Assembly: GCA_013298125.1 (NCBI GenBank)
Contig: JAAFJP010000024.1
Span: forward strand, 1 to 64,000
DNA from: Cytophagales bacterium
GTDB taxonomy: Bacteria > Bacteroidota > Bacteroidia > Cytophagales > Spirosomataceae
Direction: 5' to 3'
Length of the DNA: 64,000 bases
The position numbers and the translations under genes were made by a program. The notes beneath the pieces were generated by a model, which was not told the DNA's origin, did no database searches, and saw nothing but the letters and a program-made list of their open reading frames with translations. Shown one piece after another: positions 16,638 through 26,590 of the stretch; the first letter of the stretch is position 1; each line of letters starts with the position of its first letter.

Positions 16638-17297
16638 TTACGCTAACTCCGCAATCACGGTCTCTCCACCCACAGGACGATCATCTAATTTTACTAAAAT
16701 CTTTGCATCCAGAGGCAAGAAAATATCAATTCTTGAACCAAATTTAATAAAACCAAACTCTTTTCCTTGCTCAACAGAAGTCCCAGCCTCTACATACCAA
16801 CAAATTCTACGAGCCAAAGCCCCTGCAATCTGACGAAAAAGAACCTCTGTTCCGTTTGCGTGTTTGGTTACGATTGTCGTTCTTTCGTTATCGGTACTTG
16901 ATTTTGGATGCCAAGCTACCAAAAATTTTCCTGGGTGATATTTGAAATAAGAAACAATACCCGAAATTGGATTGAAATTAATATGTACATTGATTGGTGA
17001 CATAAAAATTGATACCTGACGACGTGGTTCTTTAAAGTATTCAGTCTCTATAACTTCCTCAATTACAACGACTTTGCCATCGGCAGGTGCAATAATATGT
17101 TTGGGATTTTGAACTGTAGTGCGAGTAGGTACACGAAAAAACTGAAGCACAATTATTGCCAAAATAACGCTCAATACGACAACGATTTTCCGAATAATGT
17201 CATTGTCTGGAAAAAAATAAGCCGTTGCGCCATTCAAAACTATCAAAAATAGGGTTGTTACCAAGATAGTTCCTTTACTTTCTCTGTGAATTGTCAT
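16638..17297 (-). CDS. psd: phosphatidylserine decarboxylase family protein
   Basis: A 219-residue membrane-bound proenzyme that makes phosphatidylethanolamine from phosphatidylserine. Two membrane segments lie at about 9-28 and 33-53. APADGKVVVIEEV, INVHINFNPISG, and the self-cleavage motif FGS at 186-188 (pyruvoyl group formed from Ser188) are all present. The short length and FGSR motif are those of the archaeal-type, small PSD class common in Bacteroidota. No phosphatidylserine synthase gene lies next to it here, although the two are often paired. Confidence 0.92.
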   Translation of the reverse strand: MTIHRESKGTILVTTLFLIVLNGATAYFFPDNDIIRKIVVVLSVILAIIVLQFFRVPTRTTVQNPKHIIAPADGKVVVIEEVIETEYFKEPRRQVSIFMSPINVHINFNPISGIVSYFKYHPGKFLVAWHPKSSTDNERTTIVTKHANGTEVLFRQIAGALARRICWYVEAGTSVEQGKEFGFIKFGSRIDIFLPLDAKILVKLDDRPVGGETVIAELA

Positions 17298-17383
17298 TGT
17301 CTCTTTTTAAGATGTTAGTTTCACAAAGTTACAGAAAATCTCTGAATTTGAGAAGAGGTAAAGAAGATGAAAGGGAGTGAATC

Positions 17384-18088
17384 TCAGCTATACCTATCAT
17401 TTCGCCAAGGATATGCCGTGTTTGAATAGCCTCTTTCCTCCCAAAATCCCAATTTATTTTTTGGCATAAACTCAATCCTTTTAATCCATTTTGAGCCTTT
17501 CCATGCGTAAAGTTGTGGCGTAATCATGCGTAAAGGACCACCATGTTCAACCGCCAATGGCTGACCATCAACGGTATGCCCCAAAAGAACATCTGGTTTT
17601 AGAGCTTCTTCTAACGACACATTTGTCGTGTAAGTATCATATCCATAACACATGATATGCGTAGCCGTTTCTTTGGGTTGCACCAATGCCGCTAAATCAA
17701 TTAGACTCACGCCTTTCCACACCATATCCAATTTCGACCAAGTGGTTACGCAATGAAAATCGGAAGTGTCTTCGGTTTGGGGTAATGCCATGAATTCGTC
17801 CCATGTTAGCATTACTGGATTTTCAACTTCTCCGTCAATAATCAAACGCCATTTATCTAAGGGGATTTTAGGTTGATAACCCAAATCAAGCACGGGCCAC
17901 TTGGTTGTAAGTGTCTGACCCACAGGCGTATTGGGCATTCCATGACGATTGGTTGGACCTTTTCCTTGGGGTTTTTCGTCTGCCATCGAAGGCGTTAATT
18001 TCATCTTTTCTTCGAACCGATTTTTCAGTTTCATCCGTGCTTCGATGATTCGGTCGAGTTTACTATTTTCTAATGCTTCGTTTTCCAT
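17384..18088 (-). CDS. sulfite oxidase-like molybdopterin oxidoreductase
   Basis: About 234 residues from the ATG at 18088 (MENEALENSKLDRI). A further in-frame upstream ATG at 18148 adds only a poor, low-complexity N-terminus. The oxidoreductase_molyb fold is clear: LIIDGEVENPVMLTWDEFMALP, then SDFHCVTTW with the molybdenum-ligating Cys113, and LAVEHGGPLRMITPQLYAWKGSKWIKRIEF. It is shorter than true sulfite oxidases and lacks a Tat signal, so it is of the cytoplasmic YedY-related type. The substrate is unknown. A possible link to methionine sulfoxide repair is only by family analogy. Confidence 0.85.
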   Translation of the reverse strand: MENEALENSKLDRIIEARMKLKNRFEEKMKLTPSMADEKPQGKGPTNRHGMPNTPVGQTLTTKWPVLDLGYQPKIPLDKWRLIIDGEVENPVMLTWDEFMALPQTEDTSDFHCVTTWSKLDMVWKGVSLIDLAALVQPKETATHIMCYGYDTYTTNVSLEEALKPDVLLGHTVDGQPLAVEHGGPLRMITPQLYAWKGSKWIKRIEFMPKNKLGFWEERGYSNTAYPWRNDRYS

Positions 18089-18188
18089 GTTTTTAGTTTT
18101 TGATATATTTTTAACATGAAAACGAATAGAAAAGTTTATGATTATCAAGCGTTAACTTATCCGCATTATTTAATATTTTACTCAAACT

Positions 18189-19241
18189 CTAAAACTTCGG
18201 ACACTTTAACTCCCCTTTACGTGGGCGAGCGTGACGAGCTGGTTCTATCCAGTCTTGGAATGTGTAAGATAGGGATATCTCGTGAGCTCCACCTGTTGAA
18301 CCTAATCTCGAAATGGTAGCATCGTAACTGTACCCAATTGAGAAATTATCTTGACGATACCCAACCAAAAATACTGCTGCGTCGTGACTGATAATACTTA
18401 CGTTATCTTTCGTATAAGTTTTTAGCGGGATACCTCTGTACCAAGCACCTATGACAAGCGGCGAGTAAGTCAGGTAGGCACCAACGTCTAATTGGTCAGA
18501 TGCTCCTTGGCGTTTGTAATGAATGACTGGCGTAATACTTTTTTCACGTTCGATAGCATCTCCTAAGTTATTTCCAATCAAATAATCCGCCAAAGGGATT
18601 CTATAACCCGCTTGAATTCCAATTTTCATGGATAATCGAGCATCATTATTATTGAATGATTGTGAGGGTTGATTGATATGGTGTAAAGATGCTCCAACCC
18701 AAAATTGTTCTGAATAAACCAATGCTCCTGTTGAGAAATCTGCATAGTTGATAGTAACACCATTTGTAGCTCTTTGGGCAACTGGGTCGGTGGAAGGTGC
18801 ATAAACACCCGTTGATAAATAATTACTTATTTGATCTCCCGTTGTACCATTGAATTTTATACCTCGGGTTACATACGAGCCTTGTACACCTAATTTGGCA
18901 GTCAAATTATCACTTAATTTTAAATGATAGGAGTAAATTCCTCCAAATTCGGTTGTGTTCAAATTGGCAAACTGGCTATCTGAATTGAATATAAATCCGA
19001 CACCACTTTTGAATTTATCAAAATACATATCCGCCGAAAATATTGACGTAACATAGTTGGCACTCGAAGCAGGCCATTGATTGCGGTAGGTGAAATTCAC
19101 CCGTGGAGCCATTGCCGAACCCGCAAATGCTGGATTCAAGTAAAGTGGTGAAGCATAAAACTGTGAAAGTTGTGGGTCTTGGGCTAAGGCAATCGTCCAT
19201 GAGAACGCACAAAATATTAGTAAAAATCCTCTTTTCAACAT
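18189..19241 (-). CDS. PorP/SprF family type IX secretion membrane protein
   Basis: A 350-residue outer-membrane protein with signal peptide ending SWTIALAQ and the family N-terminus DPQLSQFYASPLYLNPAFAGS. A barrel of GVGFIF, GIYSYHLKLSDNLTAKLGVQGSY and VGASLHHINQP strands follows. PorP/SprF proteins anchor or help export T9SS cargo. In flavobacteria SprF is needed for the type-B adhesin SprB. Here it is divergent from, and 510 bp away from, a giant type-B cargo gene, a pairing that suggests it serves that cargo. The C-terminus (RPRKGELKCPKF) is short and basic. Confidence 0.9.
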   Translation of the reverse strand: MLKRGFLLIFCAFSWTIALAQDPQLSQFYASPLYLNPAFAGSAMAPRVNFTYRNQWPASSANYVTSIFSADMYFDKFKSGVGFIFNSDSQFANLNTTEFGGIYSYHLKLSDNLTAKLGVQGSYVTRGIKFNGTTGDQISNYLSTGVYAPSTDPVAQRATNGVTINYADFSTGALVYSEQFWVGASLHHINQPSQSFNNNDARLSMKIGIQAGYRIPLADYLIGNNLGDAIEREKSITPVIHYKRQGASDQLDVGAYLTYSPLVIGAWYRGIPLKTYTKDNVSIISHDAAVFLVGYRQDNFSIGYSYDATISRLGSTGGAHEISLSYTFQDWIEPARHARPRKGELKCPKF

Positions 19242-19500
19242 GGTATTAGGAGCGTTTTTAATGTCCTTATCTGGGGTAAATTTAACAACAGAACTTCAAA
19301 AACGGTTTAATTATTGACATATTACTACTAAGAAATGTATTTATTCTGTTTAAAATGATATTATTTCATACACATTGAAAATTTTTACGCTTAAATTACG
19401 TTAATTTCAATGATTTGTAAGCATTTTTAAATTTGAATAACATCGTAAATCAAGCAAATTTAATGCCACGAAATGGATTTTAGCTGGCAGTTATTAGTTC

Positions 19501-19642
19501 TACTTTGGCATTCTTAAATTTAATAATCAGGGTTCAGCCACCAAGAACATCCCCCTACCCCCTTCAAAGGGGGATTTCCCATTAGTGCAAGTCCCCCTTT
19601 GAAGGGGGTAGGGGGATGTTCTTGATGTAAATTGCCAAAGTA
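19501..19642. repeat. nested palindrome: 33-bp perfect inverted repeat inside 10-bp outer repeats
   Basis: 19542-19574 and 19592-19624 are perfect reverse complements (core ATCCCCCTACCCCC). Outside them, TACTTTGGCA (19501-19510) matches TGCCAAAGTA (19633-19642). It fills the middle of the 510-bp gap between PorP/SprF and the T9SS cargo. It looks like a mobile palindromic element of a different family from the CCTCACCCC repeats. The rest of the gap shows no gene. Confidence 0.85.
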
Positions 19643-19750
19643 ATATTTCAAAATGTTAATCATTCCAACCACTTACAACCTTTTTGATAAATGACCTGTC
19701 TATTGGTTAGGTTTTTGAGTATGTGACATAGGTTTTAGTAAAACGAAAAA

Positions 19751-22700
19751 ATGATACAATTTAGTAGCATACAACGATATTTTTTGATTTTCTCTACGCT
19801 AATACTCACGTGGGGGATGTCAAATCATGTATATGCTCAAACGCCTAAACCGCCCGCTTTCAGAGTTTCTAAAACGTGTTTGCCCGAATGTCAAGACTCA
19901 ACGGCAGCTACGATTTTCAAAGATACCATCACCACTACAAAGGCAACAGCGTGGATTTGGGACTTTGGTGACCCAAATAGTGGGGCAAAAAATACTTCAA
20001 AACTCAAAAATCCCGCTCACTTGTACTCGTCTCCTGGTGTGAAGACCGTTACACTTACTCGTACCGTGGGTGGAGTCGTGCAAACGCCTATTATCCAGAC
20101 TGTTACGATTAATGAACCACCCAGACCATTCTATTTGGGAAATTCTCCTTCGCAACAAGATACTACCATTTGTAAAGGTGATTTCTTGACCCTCGACCCT
20201 TACAAAGGCGGTGGTGACCCCAAATATAAATACATCTGGTATCCCAAGGGTGATACTACTCAAACACTACGGGCGGATACAACCAGTTGTTATTCTGTAC
20301 AGGTTACTGATACTACTACTGGCTGTTCAGCTCAAAATAAAATCAATGTAAAACTTTGTGTACCCCCTCCGCCTAAACCACCAGAAAATTACTGGTATTT
20401 TGGAAATAATGCGGGTATTAAGTTTTCAAATGGCAGTGCCTCGGCTGATGATAAAGGTAAAATAAATACCAAAGAAGGGGTTTCGTCTATTACCGATAAT
20501 AACGGAAACTTATTGTTTTATACAGACGGGCAGAAGATTTATTTTAAAGATGGAAAGGAAATGGCTTCGCTTACCAAGGACTCGTTGGGGGGAAGTTCCG
20601 TTTCTACGCAATCCGCTGTGATTGTGCCACAACCAAGCTGTCAGGGTTGTCAGTCTATTTATTATGTCTTTACCACAACCGAAATTAATGGTAAAAAACA
20701 GTTGAGTTACAGTGTAGTAGATATTCGGCAGAATAAAGGACAGGGGAAAGTTATTCAAAAGAATGTTGTATTGGACGATGAACCATCTACGGAGCAAGTT
20801 ATCTCACATTTTGTCAAAAAAGATTCTACGTACTGGGTTATCTCACACGACTACGGTACGGATAGCATACGCTTGCGAAGGGTTACTAAAAATGGGGTTT
20901 CGATTTCAAAAGTTATCAAAATAGGCTCACGGATTGACAGCACATTTAAGGCTGAAGGATATTTGAAAGTTTCAAAGGACGGAACAAAACTTGCCATTGC
21001 CATTCCAGGAGGAGCAAGAAATTTGGTAGAAGTTTATGATTTTGCAGATTCTACGAATGTGGATGGGGACATTCTCAAAAACAAAAAAGTCATTGATTTA
21101 GGACCTGCCCCACCAACGGTTTATGGTATTGAGTTTTCGCCCGATAGTAAAACCTTATTTGCTACCATGAAGGCAGATACCGTCAAGAAAAAAGATTCCT
21201 ACTCATCATTATTGCGTTTTGACTTAACCAGTGGCGATTCTGCAAGTATTGCAAAATCAAAGTTTACGATAGATTCTTCTAAAAAAGAATACTATGGTGC
21301 TGTTCAATTGGGACCCGATGGCAGGGTTTATCTTGCTGTGCAGGGAAGTACGTTTTTGGGGGTAATTAAAGTGCCGAACGATACCATTTCAAAAGTTAGT
21401 TTAGATTCAAGTTATTATGACCGTAAAGGACTGAACCTAAATGGCAAAACCAGTCAATTGGGATTACCGACTAATTTTTCTGAAAGTCAAATGAAAAGTG
21501 AAGGCATTGGTATATCTGCTTCAGATACGTGTTTTGGTTCGCCAACGACCTTTCAGACCAACCATTTATGTGGAGATAAACTCAAAAATAGTAAAACAGA
21601 TTGGCGTTTTTACAGAGGAGACCCGCCACAAGATGGCAAACCCATTGGACCTCCGATTGCTACCATTAGAGGTGGAGAAGGTGATAATGGCTTACAAACC
21701 AGTTATACTTTTGATGCTCCGGGGAAATACTATGTAATCGTAAATATGGGGAATCGTTGTAAACCTGACACGATGTTACCCCCACAACCTTTTGAAGTAA
21801 AACCTCAGCCCAAACCCGATTTAGGTCCAGACATCGAATTGTGTGCAAATAGTGTAACGCTGGATTCAAAAGTTAAATTAGATAGTACCAATTACTTCTG
21901 GTTTCAGAATAGAAAGTTCTTACCAAAGGATAGTCTACAGACACTAAATGTCAAACAATCAGGTGGTTATATAGTAGTTGTCGAGAATAGAGGGTGTGTT
22001 GGGGTGGATTCCATAAAAGTAACCCTTGCCAAAGCCAAAGCCCTAAGTTTAGGACCTGATACGCTAATTTGTGTTGGTTCTCCAATTACCTTGGATGCAT
22101 CCAATGCCGCAGGTACTGGTTCAACGTATTTATGGAGTACGGGTGCGACCAGTTCAAAAATCATCGTTGGGGCGGCTGGGAGATATATTGTTACCGTAAC
22201 TACACCTATTGGAAATACGAGTTGTAAGACTTCCGATACGGTTAATGTACGAGTGCGTCCAAAACCTATTTTTACCATTACTAAAATACCTCCAACCGCT
22301 TGTAATAGTGCCAATGGAGAGATTAAAATCAATGGATTATCGCCTGCCTATACTTTTACATGGACACAAAGTGGCGTGATTCTCCCTACAAATGGTGTAG
22401 GTGATGGACTCATTGGTCTGAAAACGGGAACGTACAAAGTAACCATCAAAAGCCTTACATCCTGTGATACGACCATCTCAATTATACTGAATTCTACTGC
22501 AACACCCAATGCCATCATCACGCCTACGCCCGTACCCGTTACGTGTATAAGCGATGGTGAAATAAAAATAATAGTGGCAAGTAATAGTGCTTTTAAACCT
22601 ACCAGTTTTATTCTTCGTCAAAAGTTAGATGATGCTATTGTGAAACAGGGCGTTATGGCTTCTATTTTTGTTAAAACAGGCGAATATTCAATTAAGGGGT

Positions 22701-23944
22701 TATTTGAAGGAAAATATTTTATAGAATTCAAAAATGTGGATGGCTGTTTTTACACAACAGGAGATATAACCTTATCGAAAGTTCCTCGAACAGAGGTTTC
22801 ATTCTTGCCTGCCCCCACAGGTAAATGTGAGGGAGATTCAATAAAACTCAGTCCTTTGAATTATAAAGACGGTAGTATTAGATGGAATACAGGGGCAACG
22901 ACCTTGAATATTACGGTGGGTACAAGTGGAAGATATACCGTTACAGTAACTTCAAGTGATGGAAAATGTAGAAGTACAGCCAATTCAAATGTGGTGTTTA
23001 CGCCCGCACCCAAAGTTAATATTACCGCTCCGAGTCGTTTGTGTTTAACGCCATTTCCAACGCAGTTAATAGCTTCGCCCTCGGGAGGAACATGGGCTGG
23101 CTCAAATGTCAATTCAGCAGGAGTATTTTCAATGAAAGCCATTGGCGTTTATGAAGTACGGTATGAAGTAACACAAAACGGTTGTAAAGGAAAAGACCGT
23201 AAAGAAATAACAGTCTTAGATTCTCCCATTCTTGATTTAGGACCCGACAAGAATATTTGTCGTGGCAATAGCACAGATTTTATAGGGGTTTCGACTCCAC
23301 AAACAGGGGTAAGTTATAGTTGGAATACAGGCGATGACACCCCAACTATTTTTCCAGTAAGGTCAGGAAGATACTCACTGACCGCAACTAAGGGGCTTTG
23401 TAAGACGATTGATGACATTTCTGTGGTTATTTTACCATCTCCATTTGTGAACCTCAAAGATGAAATTCCTTTGTGCGTACCCTCAACGCTACCCGTACGT
23501 TTGGATGCAGGAGGAGGTGTGGGATTGAGCTATTTATGGAGTCCTGGTGGACAAAAAACTCGACAAATTTCGGTGAATAGTATTGGTAATTATTCAGTAA
23601 AAGTGACTAATATTTCCAATTGCTCTACAACCGCCCAAACCAAAGTAATTGACCGTTGTGACCCCAGTATTTTAGTACCTGATATTATTACACCCAATGG
23701 TGATAATGTGAATGATAATTTTCAGGTTTTCCCATTTTATATTAAAGAATATGACTTGAAAATCTTTAATCGTTGGGGAGAATTGATATTTACATCCAAA
23801 AGTCCAGAAGACCGTTGGGATGGTAAATACAAAGGTGTTTTGGTAAAACCAGATTCGTTTGCGTGGGTCATTACCTATATACCCGAATACTTCCCTGAGC
23901 AAGGATTGAAGCGAAAAGAGGGAGCTGTAGTAGTAGTTTGGTAG
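19751..23944 (+). CDS. giant type IX secretion cargo with gliding-motility C-terminal domain
   Basis: A 1397-residue cell-surface protein. A signal peptide ends near VYAQTPKP. A PKD domain follows (WIWDFGDPNSGAKN to KTVTLTRT, about 50-125). Residues about 210-600 form a WD40/PD40-like propeller (WYFGNNAGIKFSNG, FSPDSKTLFATMK, VQLGPDGRVYLAV). Then come several Ig-like and SprB-type repeats (DLGPDIELC, LGPDTLICVGSPITLDAS, YLWSTGATSSKI). The end (PDIITPNGDNVNDNFQVFP to the end) is the type-B CTD (gliding motility-associated, CHU_C), the T9SS export and attachment signal. It may act in adhesion or gliding. A strong terminator follows immediately. Confidence 0.92.
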   Translation: MIQFSSIQRYFLIFSTLILTWGMSNHVYAQTPKPPAFRVSKTCLPECQDSTAATIFKDTITTTKATAWIWDFGDPNSGAKNTSKLKNPAHLYSSPGVKTVTLTRTVGGVVQTPIIQTVTINEPPRPFYLGNSPSQQDTTICKGDFLTLDPYKGGGDPKYKYIWYPKGDTTQTLRADTTSCYSVQVTDTTTGCSAQNKINVKLCVPPPPKPPENYWYFGNNAGIKFSNGSASADDKGKINTKEGVSSITDNNGNLLFYTDGQKIYFKDGKEMASLTKDSLGGSSVSTQSAVIVPQPSCQGCQSIYYVFTTTEINGKKQLSYSVVDIRQNKGQGKVIQKNVVLDDEPSTEQVISHFVKKDSTYWVISHDYGTDSIRLRRVTKNGVSISKVIKIGSRIDSTFKAEGYLKVSKDGTKLAIAIPGGARNLVEVYDFADSTNVDGDILKNKKVIDLGPAPPTVYGIEFSPDSKTLFATMKADTVKKKDSYSSLLRFDLTSGDSASIAKSKFTIDSSKKEYYGAVQLGPDGRVYLAVQGSTFLGVIKVPNDTISKVSLDSSYYDRKGLNLNGKTSQLGLPTNFSESQMKSEGIGISASDTCFGSPTTFQTNHLCGDKLKNSKTDWRFYRGDPPQDGKPIGPPIATIRGGEGDNGLQTSYTFDAPGKYYVIVNMGNRCKPDTMLPPQPFEVKPQPKPDLGPDIELCANSVTLDSKVKLDSTNYFWFQNRKFLPKDSLQTLNVKQSGGYIVVVENRGCVGVDSIKVTLAKAKALSLGPDTLICVGSPITLDASNAAGTGSTYLWSTGATSSKIIVGAAGRYIVTVTTPIGNTSCKTSDTVNVRVRPKPIFTITKIPPTACNSANGEIKINGLSPAYTFTWTQSGVILPTNGVGDGLIGLKTGTYKVTIKSLTSCDTTISIILNSTATPNAIITPTPVPVTCISDGEIKIIVASNSAFKPTSFILRQKLDDAIVKQGVMASIFVKTGEYSIKGLFEGKYFIEFKNVDGCFYTTGDITLSKVPRTEVSFLPAPTGKCEGDSIKLSPLNYKDGSIRWNTGATTLNITVGTSGRYTVTVTSSDGKCRSTANSNVVFTPAPKVNITAPSRLCLTPFPTQLIASPSGGTWAGSNVNSAGVFSMKAIGVYEVRYEVTQNGCKGKDRKEITVLDSPILDLGPDKNICRGNSTDFIGVSTPQTGVSYSWNTGDDTPTIFPVRSGRYSLTATKGLCKTIDDISVVILPSPFVNLKDEIPLCVPSTLPVRLDAGGGVGLSYLWSPGGQKTRQISVNSIGNYSVKVTNISNCSTTAQTKVIDRCDPSILVPDIITPNGDNVNDNFQVFPFYIKEYDLKIFNRWGELIFTSKSPEDRWDGKYKGVLVKPDSFAWVITYIPEYFPEQGLKRKEGAVVVVW

Positions 23945-23953
23945 AAAAATTAC

Positions 23954-23995
23954 ACTAAAAAACCCGTTTGGACGATTTCAAACGGGTTTTTTAGT
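23954..23995. terminator. strong bidirectional terminator
   Basis: A 17-bp perfect stem (23954-23970 with 23979-23995), core AACCCGTTTG/CAAACGGGTT, flanked by A and T runs, between the convergent T9SS cargo and DUF2846 genes. Confidence 0.9.
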
Positions 23996-24007
23996 AAATT
24001 GAAAATT

Positions 24008-24448
24008 CTATTTGTTCTGAATACAATTATCAGGTTTTACACCATTCATTTTCCTTTTTGCGGTTGATTCTGTCACTTCTGTCATTTCCATGCGGTCAGT
24101 AAAAAGTCCAGATTTAATATCGCATTGCACAAAATAAACTTTCCCAGCTTCTAATTGCATCTCTAATTTTTCTTTATCTGGAATATTCAATCCACCCGCT
24201 ACGTTCGTGAAATTTACGGTTTTAGGGGCAGTGCGATAGACCAAAAAACGGTTATTACTCAATCTACATAATTCTACACCATCTACTCGAATGGTAAAAT
24301 TTACAGCCGCACGCCATAATTGACTTCCTCTATAAAAAACCACCGTAGCATTCTCTGGTGAAGGTTTATAGTATTCTTCCGCATTTTGGGCAAAGCTCGA
24401 AAAAGTACTCATAAGCATAATCGAGGCAAATAATAGTTTACGTATCAT
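24008..24448 (-). CDS. DUF2846-type secreted protein
   Basis: About 146 residues from the ATG at 24448, which gives an immediate signal peptide (MIRKLLFASIMLMSTFSSFAQ). An upstream ATG at 24499 would overlap the kup gene and bury the signal. The mature part, with ATVVFYRGSQLWRAAVNFTIRVDGVELCRL and AGKVYFVQCDIKSG, resembles DUF2846 proteins: small beta-rich periplasmic or lipoprotein-type domains of unknown role. It follows kup by 43 bp on the same strand and may share its transcript. Confidence 0.65.
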   Translation of the reverse strand: MIRKLLFASIMLMSTFSSFAQNAEEYYKPSPENATVVFYRGSQLWRAAVNFTIRVDGVELCRLSNNRFLVYRTAPKTVNFTNVAGGLNIPDKEKLEMQLEAGKVYFVQCDIKSGLFTDRMEMTEVTESTAKRKMNGVKPDNCIQNK

Positions 24449-24491
24449 AATCGGGTTGTTTAGAATATGGGTATGAATTTTATTAAAAAAT

Positions 24492-26435
24492 CTACTCAAC
24501 TCGTCTCAACTTCACATTCTCAACTGGACGAATCACCAAAGGTACTTTCTCGACTTTCACCGCTGAGGTATCAAGCCCAAACCATTTGTCTTCTGATGGC
24601 GTGAAGTCTTTGATGAAGAAATATGCCTTCATAATGATTCCTTCTACGAGTGATAATTGATTATCGAAAGAAAGGAATCTTTCAAGCACTACAAAACGGA
24701 AGTCACCAATCACATTTTGCTTGTTCAAGGACTCATAACGTGAGGTAATATCCACCTCACCTTTTTGAACCATATCCTCAACCACTTTACGGAAGTAGAG
24801 ATTTATTTTTTGTTCAACTTTAAAGCCTAATTTGAAATTTACCTTAATCACATCGTCCGTTTCGAGCACCGTTACCTTATATTCCATCGTGTAAGGGTCA
24901 TCCATGGTGTCCACGTGTACGAACCAGTAAATATCTGCCCGCTTTGGACGTTTCTGGAAGATGGAGTAAATGATTTTATTCTCAATATCATTCAAACGCC
25001 CCGCATTCGACATAAAAACCAAGTGCGTAGCGTATTTTGGAATACTCATATCTTGGCTCAATTCTTTCAGAGGCTCGATATAATCCGCCAATTTTACATA
25101 TTCCGTCAAACGCATTTTGATGATGTTGGCTCTGTGCCAAATCACCATCAAGCCAATAATAGCCCCAGCAATAAACAAAGACACATATCCGCCATCCATA
25201 AATTTACTTAAATTCGCTACCAAGAAAGATCCTTCTATGGCTACGTAAACAACAATGAACAATACAGCCCACCACATATCAAATTTTTTGATATGTAGAT
25301 AGTACGCCATTAATGTTGTAGTCATCAACATCGTGAGTGTGATAGCAAGTCCGTAGGCGTGTTCCATTGCCGACGATTCTTTAAACCATAACACAACGCC
25401 TATACAACCTATCCACAAAAAGATATTCATACTTGGTACGTACAATTGTCCCTTTTGGTCGGATGGATAATGCAGACGCACTTTGGGCCAAAGGTTGAGA
25501 CGAATAGCCTCCGAAACCAAGGTAAATGAACCCGAAATCAAAGCCTGACTCGCAATAACAGCGGCAGCCGTTGCGATAACGATTCCCCAAATCAAGAACC
25601 ATTCTGGCATTAATTCAAAGATTGGTTTTTTGCCATTCAAGAGTTGCCCTTGTTGGGTCATTAACCATGCACCTTGACCGAAGTATTGAAGTAATAAACA
25701 CGTTTTTACAAAAACCCAACTGATTCGGATGTTTCCACGTCCGCAGTGTCCCAAGTCTGAATATAAGGCTTCTGCACCCGTTGTACATAAGAAAACAGCT
25801 CCCAAGACCCAAAAACCACCTTCTCCACCATGTGGATTAGTCAATAAATCGTAGGCATAATAAGGTGATAAGGCTCTTAGAATAGTCCAATCTTGTGCAA
25901 TCCAGATAATACCGAAGGTTGCTAACATCGTAAACCATATCAACATCACAGGACCAAAAGCACGACCCACAATCTTAGTTCCGAAGATTTGGAGCATGAA
26001 AAGTCCTGTAATAATGGCAATGATGATTGGCACTGTTTTGAGGTCTGGATAGAGTTTCAAAAGACCTTCAACTGCCGAGGCTACTGAGATAGGCGGAGTA
26101 ATAACACCATCCGCCAAAAGCGTTGCAGCTCCAATGATTGCGGGAACAGTGAGCCATTTTGCGTGCCTACGTACAAGGGCAAAAAGGGCTAAAATACCAC
26201 CTTCACCTCGGTTATCAGCTCTCAGAATCAGAATTACATATTTGAGGGTTGTTTGAAGAGTAAGCGTCCAGAAGATGCAAGATAAACCTCCTAAGACTGT
26301 TCGAGCATCAACAGGTTCTTTGTCGATGATAGACTGCATAACGTACAGCGGAGAAGTTCCGATGTCGCCATAAATAATTCCCATTGCTACCAGCAGACCC
26401 GCTGCGGTGGCTTTGTCCATGTTTTTGTGTTCCAT
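24492..26435 (-). CDS. kup: Kup-type potassium uptake permease
   Basis: A 647-residue inner-membrane K+:H+ symporter. The N-terminus AAGLLVAMGIIYGDIGTSPLYVMQSI is the family signature, followed by about 12 membrane segments (for example LKYVILILRADNRGEGGILALFALV and GQLYVPSMNIFLWIGCIGVVLWF). A cytoplasmic C-terminal domain of about 190 residues comes last. Length is normal. The start is MEHKNMDKATAAG; the second Met is also possible. Confidence 0.95.
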   Translation of the reverse strand: MEHKNMDKATAAGLLVAMGIIYGDIGTSPLYVMQSIIDKEPVDARTVLGGLSCIFWTLTLQTTLKYVILILRADNRGEGGILALFALVRRHAKWLTVPAIIGAATLLADGVITPPISVASAVEGLLKLYPDLKTVPIIIAIITGLFMLQIFGTKIVGRAFGPVMLIWFTMLATFGIIWIAQDWTILRALSPYYAYDLLTNPHGGEGGFWVLGAVFLCTTGAEALYSDLGHCGRGNIRISWVFVKTCLLLQYFGQGAWLMTQQGQLLNGKKPIFELMPEWFLIWGIVIATAAAVIASQALISGSFTLVSEAIRLNLWPKVRLHYPSDQKGQLYVPSMNIFLWIGCIGVVLWFKESSAMEHAYGLAITLTMLMTTTLMAYYLHIKKFDMWWAVLFIVVYVAIEGSFLVANLSKFMDGGYVSLFIAGAIIGLMVIWHRANIIKMRLTEYVKLADYIEPLKELSQDMSIPKYATHLVFMSNAGRLNDIENKIIYSIFQKRPKRADIYWFVHVDTMDDPYTMEYKVTVLETDDVIKVNFKLGFKVEQKINLYFRKVVEDMVQKGEVDITSRYESLNKQNVIGDFRFVVLERFLSFDNQLSLVEGIIMKAYFFIKDFTPSEDKWFGLDTSAVKVEKVPLVIRPVENVKLRRVE

Positions 26436-26590
26436 AAAAGGACTCGAAATGTAATGTCAAAAGTATTTAATAAAATTCCTTGAAATATTACAATTATTTA
26501 GGGTTAATGAAATTTAAAGAGACAATATTACGATTAGTTTATTATCAAAAGCAAATATAATACCTCTAATGAATTATTTGTTATCAAATT

